DNA from: an uncultured Geobacteraceae bacterium
Lineage (GTDB): Bacteria; Desulfobacterota; Desulfuromonadia; Geobacterales; Pseudopelobacteraceae
Length of the DNA: 64,000 nt
Assembly (NCBI GenBank): GCA_903901875.1
Contig: CAIUSO010000127.1
Location: forward strand, 1 to 64,000
Direction: 5' to 3'
Both the position numbers and the translations under genes were made by a program. Position 1 is the first letter of the stretch. Each line of letters begins with the position of its first letter. Below are positions 48,007-58,264 of this stretch, one piece after another. A model generated the notes under the pieces. That model did no database searches. It was given only the letters and a program-made list of their open reading frames with translations, and had not been told where the DNA came from.

Positions 48007-48648
48007 ATGACAGGACTATTACCCATGAGACATTTTAAATTATCCGCGCTTCCGCTTATTATCCTCATAGTGGTGAATCTGGCCGGATGTTCCTTCTTCT
48101 CACCGACAGGCCGCAAAAGTGCCTGTTCCGGCAAATCCTTTAATCAATTACTGGAAGCCACAGACTTAAAGCCACTCTTCAATGGCATCGCCCGCGAACT
48201 CTGCAGCGAAGCATGTGTGACTCCTTCGGCGGTTGAAAAAACGGTTGCCTGCTCGTCGGTTGCCGACAACCCAAATCATTCAGTTCTGGTTACTGATTTT
48301 GTTGATATTCAGTCTTTCACACCCGCTTCCCAGGGGATCTTGATGGGGGAGTTGATGCGGGGAAGTCTCAGCTCAGTCTGCGGAACAAAAATTGTGCAGG
48401 CCGAATTTGCCAAGTTTTTCAGCCTGAACGAAAAGGGGCTCGTGGTACTTTCAAGAAAGGCTTCGGAAATAAAGCAAGATGACTTTGACCAGACCGAAGC
48501 GGTGGTCGGTACCTACAGCTACCTGAGTAACAAGGTCGTCATCTTTGCCCGGAGAATCAATGTGGTCTCCGGGAAAATTTCCCGGATGTCAATGCGTGAG
48601 GTTGACTACAGTTGTAGCGGTACCAACGTGGGATATGTCGCCAGGTGA
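48007..48648 (+). CDS. FlgO-like lipoprotein
   Basis: Lipobox 'VVNLAGC'; 'NHSVLVTDFVDIQSFTPASQGILMGELMRGSLSSVCGTKIVQAEF' FlgO-type pattern. Confidence 0.65.
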   Translation: MTGLLPMRHFKLSALPLIILIVVNLAGCSFFSPTGRKSACSGKSFNQLLEATDLKPLFNGIARELCSEACVTPSAVEKTVACSSVADNPNHSVLVTDFVDIQSFTPASQGILMGELMRGSLSSVCGTKIVQAEFAKFFSLNEKGLVVLSRKASEIKQDDFDQTEAVVGTYSYLSNKVVIFARRINVVSGKISRMSMREVDYSCSGTNVGYVAR

Positions 48649-48708
48649 TGAAATAAAGAGTGAGTTTAATGAGATGAGTCGTGGGGACGTTTCATACTGT
48701 GTAATATT

Positions 48709-49629
48709 TTAATCTGCAACCACCACACAGTTTCGTCCGCTGTTCTTGGCACGGTACAGAGCACTATCGACCCGACTAAGAAGGGTGTCCTCTGTTTCAC
48801 ACTCCTGTTTAAACTGGGCGACCCCAAAACTGGCGGTGACCGGGTAGGGCGTCAGGGTGGCCGGAGTATGCTCAAATCGGTCTCTCAATCGTTCCGCTAA
48901 CGCGATAGCAGACGAACAATCGGTGTGTAAGAGTAAGATAATGAACTCCTCTCCCCCCCATCTTGCCACGATATCATCTTCTCTTACCATTTCCTGCAGC
49001 AGGGAAGCACACAACTTCAATACCTGATCACCGGCATGGTGACCATAGGTGTCATTTACCCGCTTGAAATAGTCGAGGTCTATGCTGATAAGGGAGAGGG
49101 GCAGGTTGTACCGCCGCGCCGAACTTACGGCCAGGGTAAAGTTTTCGTTAAACGAGCGCCGGTTATGGAGGCCGGTCAGCTCGTCGGTTCGTGCCAATCG
49201 GGAGATGGTCTCGGTGGCCTGCTCCAGTTTCTGCATTTTATCCATCAATGCCATATGGAGCTGGTTTACTCGAAAACCGACGGCTACCCGTGCCTGCAGT
49301 TCGCAGAGATTGAAGGGCTTGGCGACAAAATCATCGGCACCGGAGTTAAGGGCATGTACGGTGGCGTATTCTTTTTCTTTGGACGTTATGATAATCGCAT
49401 AGTGGGGTGACGAACCTTCGCTCTCCCGCAATCGACGGACTATCTCCGGCCCTTCGATGCCGGGCATCATCCAGTCAAGGATAACAAATCGGGGATGGTC
49501 CGGGAGTGACAGTATCCGCCAGGCCTGATCTCCGTCACAGGCAACGGTGACCTCATAGCCCCATTTTATGAGCAGAGATTCAAGTAACAAGCGCGAAGCG
49601 GGATCATCATCGGCTATCAGCACCTTCAT
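48709..49629 (-). CDS. REC-GGDEF response regulator
   Basis: 'FVILDWMMPGIEG', 'ARWGGEEFIILLL'. Confidence 0.92.
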   Translation of the reverse strand: MKVLIADDDPASRLLLESLLIKWGYEVTVACDGDQAWRILSLPDHPRFVILDWMMPGIEGPEIVRRLRESEGSSPHYAIIITSKEKEYATVHALNSGADDFVAKPFNLCELQARVAVGFRVNQLHMALMDKMQKLEQATETISRLARTDELTGLHNRRSFNENFTLAVSSARRYNLPLSLISIDLDYFKRVNDTYGHHAGDQVLKLCASLLQEMVREDDIVARWGGEEFIILLLHTDCSSAIALAERLRDRFEHTPATLTPYPVTASFGVAQFKQECETEDTLLSRVDSALYRAKNSGRNCVVVAD

Positions 49630-51500
49630 TGGCTCCCCTCCGACATAAGAAGTTTCTGCACTGCCACCACCGCCTGTTCAAATCTCCGTTCAAGTTCCGG
49701 CAGCAGCTGTGTGGCCGTGGTACAGTCATTGTTTTCTGCATGGGACTCCATACGTCGAGCTGTGTCCGAGAGCGGAATCAGGGAAATATTTCCCGCAGCA
49801 CCCTTCAGTTTATGGGCGGATTTAATAAGTGACATTGGGTCATCAGCTTTAAGAGCCGCGCGGATCGCTTCGAGATACTCGGATTTATGGTCGATGAAAG
49901 CGGCCGCCACCTTTTTGCACAGCTCATAGTCCTGGGCATTTCTCCGGGTAAAATCGGCCAGGTCAAAAATTGTTTCTGCCTTGGGGGGCAATGCAAGGGA
50001 GGAAGCATTTCCTGTTACCGGTGAAAGGGGAGCCGACTGCACGGGAGAGTGTGGCAGCCATGAATGTAATTTTTCCAGCAGGTCAGCAATGTCAACCGGC
50101 TTACATACAAAATCATTCATGCCGGAAGCTAAACATTTTTCCCGATCTTCCTTAAACGCATTGGCGGTCAGGGCGATAATCGGTATGTCATGATCACGTA
50201 CGGCTGAGGTCGGGTCACGAATTGCTGCTGTCGCTTCATAACCACTCATCACCGGCATCATACAATCCATCAGTACCGCATCGTAACGGTGCTGTGTGAG
50301 GGCGTCCAGTGCTTCCTGGCCATTGGTGGCGATATCGACGTCATACCCCAGCTTCTTGAAAATTGATGTGAGCACCAACCGGTTGGTAGGTTCATCTTCG
50401 GTAAGAAGCAACCGGATGCCATTATCGGGGGGAATCCGCTTGTAAGGCGAGTAGTTAACCTCATTCCGCAGCACAACCGGAACGTTCTCAGGCGCGATTG
50501 TTGCGGATTCTCTCTTGGCAAGATTGGCTGTTTCGGCTGCCCCTTTTGCGCTACGTAACTCTTCCTCCGTACGTCTCCGGTCGGTAACGTCACGAAAGGA
50601 CCATACCCTGCCGGCCAGTTGGTATTCAGTCTGATTGAGCGGAAATGAATAGCACTCGAATACCCGTCCGTCTTTGAAGCTGAGGGAGTCAAAACTGCTC
50701 TCAGCGGAATGATACAGGCGGGTGACCTCTGCCATAAACGCCTCGGGGGCCGCAAGCTGCTCAAGGACATAATTGAGAAGGACCGCGTCATCGCCACACT
50801 CCAGAAGGGGAGGGGGGATTTTCCAGAGACGGGAAAATTGCTGATTATAAAAAATAGTCTTACCCTGGGAGTCAACGGCCAGGATGCCATCGGCTGTCGC
50901 GTCAAGAGTCGCTTTCAAGCTGGCACGGCTTGCCAGTAGTGAGGTCTCTGCTTCTTTCTGTTTGCTGATGTCACTGAGCGCAATCCAGTACTCGCCATCG
51001 TAGGAAGGGCTGGTCTGGAGGCGGGCCCACAACAGTTGGCCGTCTCCCCGCATGATACGCAGATCCACAACCTGGGGTTCGTTTGTATCAAAACGGCTTT
51101 TATGGCGGGAATCATAGGATTCACGGTCTTCCGGGACGATAAACTGGCTGAAGGGCTCTTTAAGCAGCAAGCTGCGCGGTTTTTGCAACAACGTGGAGGC
51201 GACCAGATTTGCCTTGCGGATCAAGCCATGCCTGCTTATGGCAAAATAGGCAACCGGTGCCAACTCATACAAGCTCAAATAGTATTCCTGCTTTTTTTCC
51301 AACTGCTGATACGACCGTCGCAACTCTTCGTTCTGCAGTTCCAGTTCTGTCTGCTGACGTTTCAGCTCCCGAATAAGCCGTTCGGTTTCCCCGACGCACT
51401 CTTCCGCAGGGGGTGACTGTTCTCCAGGAGTGGGAAACTCGTCCGTCAGACCCCTGCTATCTGATGCTTCTTTCAGTAAGTCTGTCACTGAAGCCTCCAT
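49626..51500 (-). CDS. PAS-PAS-REC-Hpt protein without a histidine kinase core
   Basis: PAS text, then 'RLLLTEDEPTNRLVL...DAVLMDCMMPVMSGYEATAAIR' REC and 'LIKSAHKLKGAAGNIS' Hpt; no H-box or N/G boxes between. Confidence 0.85.
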   Translation of the reverse strand: MEASVTDLLKEASDSRGLTDEFPTPGEQSPPAEECVGETERLIRELKRQQTELELQNEELRRSYQQLEKKQEYYLSLYELAPVAYFAISRHGLIRKANLVASTLLQKPRSLLLKEPFSQFIVPEDRESYDSRHKSRFDTNEPQVVDLRIMRGDGQLLWARLQTSPSYDGEYWIALSDISKQKEAETSLLASRASLKATLDATADGILAVDSQGKTIFYNQQFSRLWKIPPPLLECGDDAVLLNYVLEQLAAPEAFMAEVTRLYHSAESSFDSLSFKDGRVFECYSFPLNQTEYQLAGRVWSFRDVTDRRRTEEELRSAKGAAETANLAKRESATIAPENVPVVLRNEVNYSPYKRIPPDNGIRLLLTEDEPTNRLVLTSIFKKLGYDVDIATNGQEALDALTQHRYDAVLMDCMMPVMSGYEATAAIRDPTSAVRDHDIPIIALTANAFKEDREKCLASGMNDFVCKPVDIADLLEKLHSWLPHSPVQSAPLSPVTGNASSLALPPKAETIFDLADFTRRNAQDYELCKKVAAAFIDHKSEYLEAIRAALKADDPMSLIKSAHKLKGAAGNISLIPLSDTARRMESHAENNDCTTATQLLPELERRFEQAVVAVQKLLMSEGSQ

Positions 51501-51527
51501 TGATGCTCATGCACCTTTCCATGTCCG

Positions 51528-53849
51528 TCAGACATATCGCCCGGTGGACTCATTCAACAGCTGGTGAATCTGGGCCAATAGCTGGACCGGCTGAACCGGT
51601 TTGCGGAGGTGGTGTTCAAAAATGCCTTTCGACTCAAGAATGTCTTCGCTATATCCGGAGAGGAACAGGCAGGGGACGTTGGGGCAGATCGTCCGTAACT
51701 CTTTCAGTACTTCTATGCCGCTCTTGCCCGGCAGGATGGCATCCATAAGGGCCAACCGTATCTGGTCACCATACTGCCGCGCCATGGCTATTGCTTCCGC
51801 CGGGGTGGCCGCCGGAAGAATCTGAAAATTATGGAGTGTAAGGATATTTCCGAGTGCCCGCCGCACATCATCCTCATCTTCCGTGACGAGAATAAGCTCT
51901 CCCTTGCCCTGCAGATGGGTCTGAAGGGGGGCTGGTCCCTGGTCAACCGGTGGATGTGCCGTCTCGTTCAACGGCAGATAGATGGAAAAAATCGTCCCCT
52001 GTTCCGGTTCTGAGTCAACCGTAATTTCTCCCCCCATTCGGCTCACGGTACTCCGAATCATGGGCAGTCCCAGGCCGGTTCCTTTGCCGCTCACCTTGGT
52101 GGTGAAAAACGGCTCGAATATTTTTTCCCGGAGGGATGTGCTGATGCCACAGCCCGTATCCCTGACGGAAAGCAGGGCATAGTGCCCTGGGGGCAGGCTG
52201 ATGTTCGCTGCGGCACCAACAAGCTCGTCAATGGTGACCAGTTCGGTGGTGACGGTTATGGTGCCGGCCTGGGTAATGGCGTCACGGGCATTGGTTGTCA
52301 GATTGAAAAGCATCTGCTGGACGAGGCCGGCATCGCCGACAACCGGCATCTTGTCGGCGGCTGTTACCAGTACCAGCTGAATTTCCTCGGTCACCAGGCG
52401 CCGTGCCAGCTTGTAGGATTCATTCATAAGTTCATTCAGGTCAAACCGGGTGACCTCTATGGGTTGTTTGTGGCTGAAAACCAGCAGGCTCCTGGTGAGG
52501 GAGGAGCCCCGTTCCACCGCCTTGTTGATCTCTTCCAGATAATGGATATCCAGACCATGGTTCTGATCAATGCGTGACTGCAAATAGGCGTTGCCGGAGA
52601 TTACCTGCATGACATTATTAAAATCATGGGCCACCCCCCCTGCAAGTTGACCGATTGCCTCCATTTTCTGGGACTGAATCAGTTGCTCTTCAAGTTCACG
52701 CCGTTCTGTGATGTCTTCCTTGATGGCCAGATAATTAGTGATGATCCCCTGCTCATTTTTCACGGGAGCGATGATGGCGTGTTCCCAATAGAGGGTGCCA
52801 TCCTTCTTCCGGTTATGAAAATCACCCTCCCAGACCGCTCCACGGGTGATGGTCGTCCAGAGCTCATGATGAACCCCCGGGGAGGTGCCACCTTTTAGTA
52901 TGCGGGGATTCCTGTCAATGACATCCTCAACAGGGTAGCCGGTCATCTGGGTGAAGCTGGGATTGGCGTATTCGATATTTCCCCGGAGATCGGTAATGAC
53001 GATCACCGAGGGGCTCTGTTCAACGGCGGCGTGCAGTTTCCGCCGGGTATTCTCCGATTCCCGTAAGGCCAGTTTGTTTTGCTTTTGGGCCGTAATATCG
53101 ATTATCATTGCCTGAAGATAGGTTTCCCCAGCCAATTCGATCAATTCGGCCGCATACATGCAGTCTATTATCTCTCCGTTTTTCCGCCGCAGTCGTACTT
53201 CATAATTTAAAACGTGCCCCTTCTCGTGGATGATATTTATTATGTTGGTCCGTTCTTCCGGGTTGACATAGAGCCCCAGTTCATGGGTGGTTTTACCGAG
53301 TACTTCATCCCGTGTATAGCCATAGAGTTCGAGCCAGGCGGCGTTCACCTCAGTCAGTCCTCCGTCGCTCTTTCGGCCGATTCCGATGGCAATGGGGGAA
53401 TTGTTAAAGATGCTTCTGAAACGGTACTCACTTTCTTTTAACGCATCCTCTGCGGCTCGTTTTGCCTTGGTGTCCTCGGATTTTTTCAGGCTCCGTTCCA
53501 TGGCGGTAACCAGGCGGGTCAGGTTGTCTTTCAAGACAAAATCCCATATCCCCCGTTTAAGCAGCTCCACGGCCTGCTCCTCACCCAGGCTGCCGGAAAC
53601 CAGAATGACCGGGATATCGGGAAAGTGACTACTGATATAGCTGAAGCTCTCCATGAAGTTGATCTTCGGAATACTGTAATCGGAGAGGACCAGATCCCAC
53701 TCCCCACTATCAAGGGCCTCTCTTACCCCTTGCATGTCATCGACCCGCCGACATGTCACATCAAATCCCTGTTTACGCAGGTGTCGCTCAATAAGCAGGA
53801 AATCAGCCTGGCTGTCCTCAATGTTCAGTATTTTCAGAGTTGTATGCAT
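51528..53849 (-). CDS. Hybrid sensor histidine kinase (REC-PAS-PAS-HisKA-HATPase-REC)
   Basis: 'IGQLAGGVAHDFNNVMQVI', '[32 protein letters not shown]', terminal REC 'LALMDAILPGKSG'. Confidence 0.92.
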   Translation of the reverse strand: MHTTLKILNIEDSQADFLLIERHLRKQGFDVTCRRVDDMQGVREALDSGEWDLVLSDYSIPKINFMESFSYISSHFPDIPVILVSGSLGEEQAVELLKRGIWDFVLKDNLTRLVTAMERSLKKSEDTKAKRAAEDALKESEYRFRSIFNNSPIAIGIGRKSDGGLTEVNAAWLELYGYTRDEVLGKTTHELGLYVNPEERTNIINIIHEKGHVLNYEVRLRRKNGEIIDCMYAAELIELAGETYLQAMIIDITAQKQNKLALRESENTRRKLHAAVEQSPSVIVITDLRGNIEYANPSFTQMTGYPVEDVIDRNPRILKGGTSPGVHHELWTTITRGAVWEGDFHNRKKDGTLYWEHAIIAPVKNEQGIITNYLAIKEDITERRELEEQLIQSQKMEAIGQLAGGVAHDFNNVMQVISGNAYLQSRIDQNHGLDIHYLEEINKAVERGSSLTRSLLVFSHKQPIEVTRFDLNELMNESYKLARRLVTEEIQLVLVTAADKMPVVGDAGLVQQMLFNLTTNARDAITQAGTITVTTELVTIDELVGAAANISLPPGHYALLSVRDTGCGISTSLREKIFEPFFTTKVSGKGTGLGLPMIRSTVSRMGGEITVDSEPEQGTIFSIYLPLNETAHPPVDQGPAPLQTHLQGKGELILVTEDEDDVRRALGNILTLHNFQILPAATPAEAIAMARQYGDQIRLALMDAILPGKSGIEVLKELRTICPNVPCLFLSGYSEDILESKGIFEHHLRKPVQPVQLLAQIHQLLNESTGRYV

Positions 53850-53857
53850 AAAACGAC

Positions 53858-54343
53858 CTATAGTGGCGGTATGTTGAGGGCCAGCCAGTAGACCCCCAGG
53901 CGCGCCACAGCCTCGGCAAATTCGGTGAAGTCAAGAGGTTTGCGAACGAAACTGTTGGCTCCGCATTCATAGCTTTTCAGCCGGTCCCGTTCCTCATCGG
54001 ATGAAGTTAGTATGACGACCGGCAGATGGCGGGTACTTTCGTTGGCCCGGATCCGCTCCAAAACCTCCAGGCCGTTGACCCGTGGCAGGTTGATGTCCAG
54101 TAAAACTACCGTCGGTTGGGTCGGACCACGCTCGGCAAACTCACCGCTACGAAAGAGATAATCCAATGCCTGCTGTCCGTCCCGGGCCACGTCGACCTGG
54201 TTTGCCAGATTGACCTTACGCAAAGAGCGGAGGATCAGCATTTCATCCTGAGCGTTGTCTTCCACAAGCAGTATTGATTTTGTATTACGCAAAAATTCCT
54301 CCTCTGGCGGAATCCATCGAGTGGTTTCGTCAGGTTGTTTCAT
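53858..54343 (-). CDS. Single-domain response regulator (Rcp1-like REC)
   Basis: 'SILLVEDNAQDEMLILRSLRKVN...VVLLDINLPRVNGLEVLERIR...VILTSS'; start MKQPDET. Confidence 0.9.
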   Translation of the reverse strand: MKQPDETTRWIPPEEEFLRNTKSILLVEDNAQDEMLILRSLRKVNLANQVDVARDGQQALDYLFRSGEFAERGPTQPTVVLLDINLPRVNGLEVLERIRANESTRHLPVVILTSSDEERDRLKSYECGANSFVRKPLDFTEFAEAVARLGVYWLALNIPPL

Positions 54344-57041
54344 GTAGTGTGAAGCGGAAAGTGGCTCCCTTGCCCGGTTCCCCTTCGGCGGTGATGCTTC
54401 CGCCGTGGCGATGCACAATGCGTTGTGCTGTGGCCAGACCGATACCGATTCCGGGAAACTCGTCCTGACGATGGAGTCGCTGGAAGGGTTTGAAGAGCTG
54501 TGACGTATGTCCCATGGCAAAGCCATCACCATTGTCGGCTACGCAGTAGTGCCGCACCCCGTCCCGCAGTTCGGAAGAGAATCTGATGTGGGGGGATTGG
54601 GTTTTTCCGGTGTATTTCCAGGCATTATCCAGGAGGTTTTGCAGGACAACCTCAAGCATGCGGAGGTCTCCCCGGGCCATCATGGCAGGCTCAATGTCCC
54701 ATGATACTTCCCGTTCTGGCTCCATGGTGGCCAGTTCGACCCTCAGTTGCTCCGCCAGTTGGGACAAATCTACGTCGGTCCAGTTCAAATCGCCACGGGT
54801 GCTCCGTGAAAGCCGCAACAGCCCATCGATCAGCTCTCCCATATGCTGGCTGGCCACCATGATCTGGTCGAGGTACTCATGGGCTTCCTCCGGTAGCTGC
54901 TCTCCATAGTCTTCAGCAAGGGCCTGACTGAACCCGTTCATGGCCCGCAACGGAGCCCTCAGGTCATGGGATACGGCATAGGAGAACGCATCTAGCTCCT
55001 GTACCGCCTCCTTCAGTTCCGCCGTCCGCTCTTCTACCCGTTGTTCAAGGCTGGAATTTAACGTACGGATCTCCTCTTCAGCCCGTGTGCGATCAGTTAT
55101 ATCGAAAAATGCAACGAGAAGGTCTTCCCCCAGAATAATTCCCGAGATGAGCACGTTGCGGGTTGAGCCGCTACCATCGGTGACCAGATATTCGGAAGCC
55201 ATAATTTCACAGCCGGTTTCGGTCGCACGTTTGACGGCATTGTCCCATGTTTGCCGCACCAAGGTTCGATAATCCCTGTCGGGGCAGGCGGCCAGCCACC
55301 ACTGGTCGAGTGTGGTGACATCCTCTCCGGTACAGCCGAATAGTTGGCAAAAACGCAGGTTGCGGTCCGTTATCACACCCTCCATATTGACCGAGCATAA
55401 AGGAACCGGGGCCTCATTGAACAGCTGTTTAAACCGGTGTTCACTCTTTTTCAGTTCGCCGGCATTCCTTTTGCGCTCAGCGAGCAGGCCACTGACACGG
55501 GCCAGAAGTTCAGCGTCGGCAAAGGGCTTGGTGACGTATTCCTGGGCCCCGTCATTAAGAACAGTTACCCTCACGTCATTGTCGGCCTTTGCGCTCAGTA
55601 TAATGATCGGCATGGTCACCAATTCCGGTCGGTTCCGCAACTCTCGAACCATCCTGTCACCGCTCATACGGGGCATCATGACATCACTGATTACCAGGTC
55701 GGGTAGCAGGGCAGTGGTTTTGGCCAGGCCTTCTTCACCGTCAAAGGCCGTTGCCACTCGATAAAAGGGCTCAAGCAGGGACGCGATGTACCGGTTCATG
55801 TCAATATTGTCTTCGACGACCAGAACCAGAGGCGCATTTGATGGAGCGGTCCCATGGTGCCTGGTCTGAGGCTGTGACTGATGTCCCGGGAGCAGGCGTT
55901 CAAAGCTCTCATCGTCTCCCCCCCTCTCTGTGGCAAACAACGCATTTTCCGGTGCAGACAACGGCAGGGATACGGTGAAAATCGAACCTCCCTGTGCACC
56001 ATCACCCACGGTAATGGTACCTCCATGAAGTACCACCAACTCCTTGACGATTGCCAGTCCCAGTCCCGTTCCTCCAAACTTTCGTTCCGCTCCACCGTCG
56101 ACCTGTCTGAATCGCTCGAAAATAATTTCCCGATGATCTGCAGGTATGCCGATGCCGGTATCGCCCACCTCCAGCATCATCGATGCTCCCTGCATTCGGA
56201 GGGTAACAGAAACAGTTCCTCCCTCGTGGGTAAATTTGAAGGCATTTGAAAGAAGATTGAGCAGGACCCGGCGGCACTGCTCCGAGTCAACCTGGGCAAT
56301 CATCTGGTCGGGTGTTTCCACCTGATAGTGAATGCCCCTGTCAGTGGCCTGGGTTTCAAAATGTGAGGCAACAAAACGGACCAAGGGAACCATATCCACG
56401 TTCGAATAGTTGAGGGCCATCTTGCCGGCCTCAAGCTTTGATACATCAAGGAGGTCGCTCACCAGACGATACAGGGTCCGGGCATTACGTTCTATAACCT
56501 CCAGGTCTCCTCTGTCAGCTTCCTTCAAGTCTCCGGCCGCCAGTCGCCGCCCCACAGGGCCAAGAATCAGTGTCAACGGTGTGCGGAGTTCATGGCTGAC
56601 ATTGGAGAAAAACTGCGTCTTCAGCTCGTCCAGCTTGAGGGTTTTCTGATACAGCTGGGTAACCTTTTCGTTGGCAATGCGGCTCTCTTCAAGCGCGTCA
56701 GCCGCACGTCGCTTTGATTTTTCCAGGCTGTCATGGGTCAGGCTGAAAAGTGCTCCCATGACGAGAAACATGCCGACCGAGGTTAGATTGCCTGGGGATT
56801 TGCCACTAAACGAAAGCTGGGGTGAAATAAAGAAATAAATCACCAGTAGAGAAGATACGAGCGATGAAAAGATACCCACTTTCCAGCCGCCGATACGGGA
56901 GCTGAAAAAAACGGCGGGAAAGAAAAGAAACCAGACAAAGGGTTTGATGAGCGACCAGATGTTCCATTGTATGCCACAGGCGACGAAGGGGATCAGCAGG
57001 GCGAGTAGCACGTACCACGTTTTTTTCTCAATAATAATCAC
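54330..57041 (-). CDS. Double-kinase hybrid sensor (TM-HisKA-HATPase-REC-PAS-HisKA-HATPase)
   Basis: 'NVSHELRTPLTLILGP', REC 'LVISDVMMPRMSGDRMV', then 'AVSHDLRAPLRAMNGFSQAL' and second ATPase 'GIGIGLATAQRIVHRHGG'. Confidence 0.92.
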   Translation of the reverse strand: MIIIEKKTWYVLLALLIPFVACGIQWNIWSLIKPFVWFLFFPAVFFSSRIGGWKVGIFSSLVSSLLVIYFFISPQLSFSGKSPGNLTSVGMFLVMGALFSLTHDSLEKSKRRAADALEESRIANEKVTQLYQKTLKLDELKTQFFSNVSHELRTPLTLILGPVGRRLAAGDLKEADRGDLEVIERNARTLYRLVSDLLDVSKLEAGKMALNYSNVDMVPLVRFVASHFETQATDRGIHYQVETPDQMIAQVDSEQCRRVLLNLLSNAFKFTHEGGTVSVTLRMQGASMMLEVGDTGIGIPADHREIIFERFRQVDGGAERKFGGTGLGLAIVKELVVLHGGTITVGDGAQGGSIFTVSLPLSAPENALFATERGGDDESFERLLPGHQSQPQTRHHGTAPSNAPLVLVVEDNIDMNRYIASLLEPFYRVATAFDGEEGLAKTTALLPDLVISDVMMPRMSGDRMVRELRNRPELVTMPIIILSAKADNDVRVTVLNDGAQEYVTKPFADAELLARVSGLLAERKRNAGELKKSEHRFKQLFNEAPVPLCSVNMEGVITDRNLRFCQLFGCTGEDVTTLDQWWLAACPDRDYRTLVRQTWDNAVKRATETGCEIMASEYLVTDGSGSTRNVLISGIILGEDLLVAFFDITDRTRAEEEIRTLNSSLEQRVEERTAELKEAVQELDAFSYAVSHDLRAPLRAMNGFSQALAEDYGEQLPEEAHEYLDQIMVASQHMGELIDGLLRLSRSTRGDLNWTDVDLSQLAEQLRVELATMEPEREVSWDIEPAMMARGDLRMLEVVLQNLLDNAWKYTGKTQSPHIRFSSELRDGVRHYCVADNGDGFAMGHTSQLFKPFQRLHRQDEFPGIGIGLATAQRIVHRHGGSITAEGEPGKGATFRFTLHETT

Positions 57042-57268
57042 TGGTTCAACCCCCTCTGTCTCGTGGGGAGTTCAAGACGGATTCAACTAATCGGGCTCTC
57101 ATTGTGAAATGACATCGACTCCATTGTCAGGCACCACTAAGTCCATTTTGTATACAACAAACTGAAATTGTCAAGGTTTAATGTCTTGACTGTAATCAAT
57201 CGGTATCCAGAGAGAATAAAATATTGGGAATTCTTAACTATTTGGGAAGTACCAATTATCTTTACCTG

Positions 57269-58264
57269 TTATCGTGCCGCAACAAGATACTGGCTGCGTA
57301 TTACTTCACAGTGATTGCAATGGGTACGCATATTCCACGGGATTGTTCCCGAGCGGGAAATGCTCCACGCCGGTTTCAGAATGTTTCCCTTCCCCTCCAA
57401 TATTGACCGCACGTTATCCAAGCCTCTTCCCTGATAGGGGCCCGTTGTCGTCCCCCCAAGCCAGAACTCTTCCGGTGTGACGTCTGGTGACCAGGAAAAG
57501 GGGTCGGCAAACAGAAATGAGGCGTTTTCGTTATCTGCCACCCTGCTCATCTCAAAGAGATGGGCAAGGGGGTAACTGACGCGATCAAGAAGGTTCAGTG
57601 AGGCAACCTGGCTGAAACTGTTGGCGGCAAACGGGATTCGGAGAGCATCGGCGACAACGAATTCAATGGTATCGGAACGCAAGGATTCGGGAAGAGTGAG
57701 AGTGAATGATTCCCGGAGGTTTCCTTCCTGGGGGAGTGAAAAGGTCATTTCTCCGTCTCTGGCCAGACGGCGGGCCGCTTTGACAAAACCGTGGGAGAGA
57801 TCACAACCGACGGCAAAACTGCTTCTGACAGCCATTTCAAAGGTGAGTCTTCCGACTGCACAACCTGCATCGAATGACGGGAGAGAAGGATGGCAGGAAA
57901 GAGCGGCGGCCCAATGGGTATGTGCGTCTCCATAGTCGTCCAGCCCCAGCAGGTCCCCATAGTGACTCCAGAGATATCGATCCGTCATGGTGGATTCTTC
58001 ATAACGGAGCTGGCCAACGGCCCGATAGTCGTTCGATTCGGAGAGGAGAATCGCGATGCCGTTTTTTATGGGAAACCGGCGTCGGCATTTTTTGCAGGAG
58101 AGTTCTCCTGTGATAATGTCATCTGCTTTCATCTGGTTGACCCTGACCTCCAGGGGAGTTTCCGCGGGGAGGCATGCAGGGCAAATAAGATAGGGAAGTA
58201 AGAATTGTTTCATGGAGATGGCGAGGGATTGACTGAAATCAACAGAGCAGTCGATCGGGATCAT
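57269..58264 (-). CDS. SAM-dependent methyltransferase with N-terminal zinc-finger (Trm112-like) segment
   Basis: 'LICPACLPAETPLEV...ELSCKKCRRRFPIKNGIAILL'; 'FDAGCAVGRLTFEMAVRSSFAVGCDLS'. Confidence 0.8.
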   Translation of the reverse strand: MIPIDCSVDFSQSLAISMKQFLLPYLICPACLPAETPLEVRVNQMKADDIITGELSCKKCRRRFPIKNGIAILLSESNDYRAVGQLRYEESTMTDRYLWSHYGDLLGLDDYGDAHTHWAAALSCHPSLPSFDAGCAVGRLTFEMAVRSSFAVGCDLSHGFVKAARRLARDGEMTFSLPQEGNLRESFTLTLPESLRSDTIEFVVADALRIPFAANSFSQVASLNLLDRVSYPLAHLFEMSRVADNENASFLFADPFSWSPDVTPEEFWLGGTTTGPYQGRGLDNVRSILEGKGNILKPAWSISRSGTIPWNMRTHCNHCEVIRSQYLVAAR

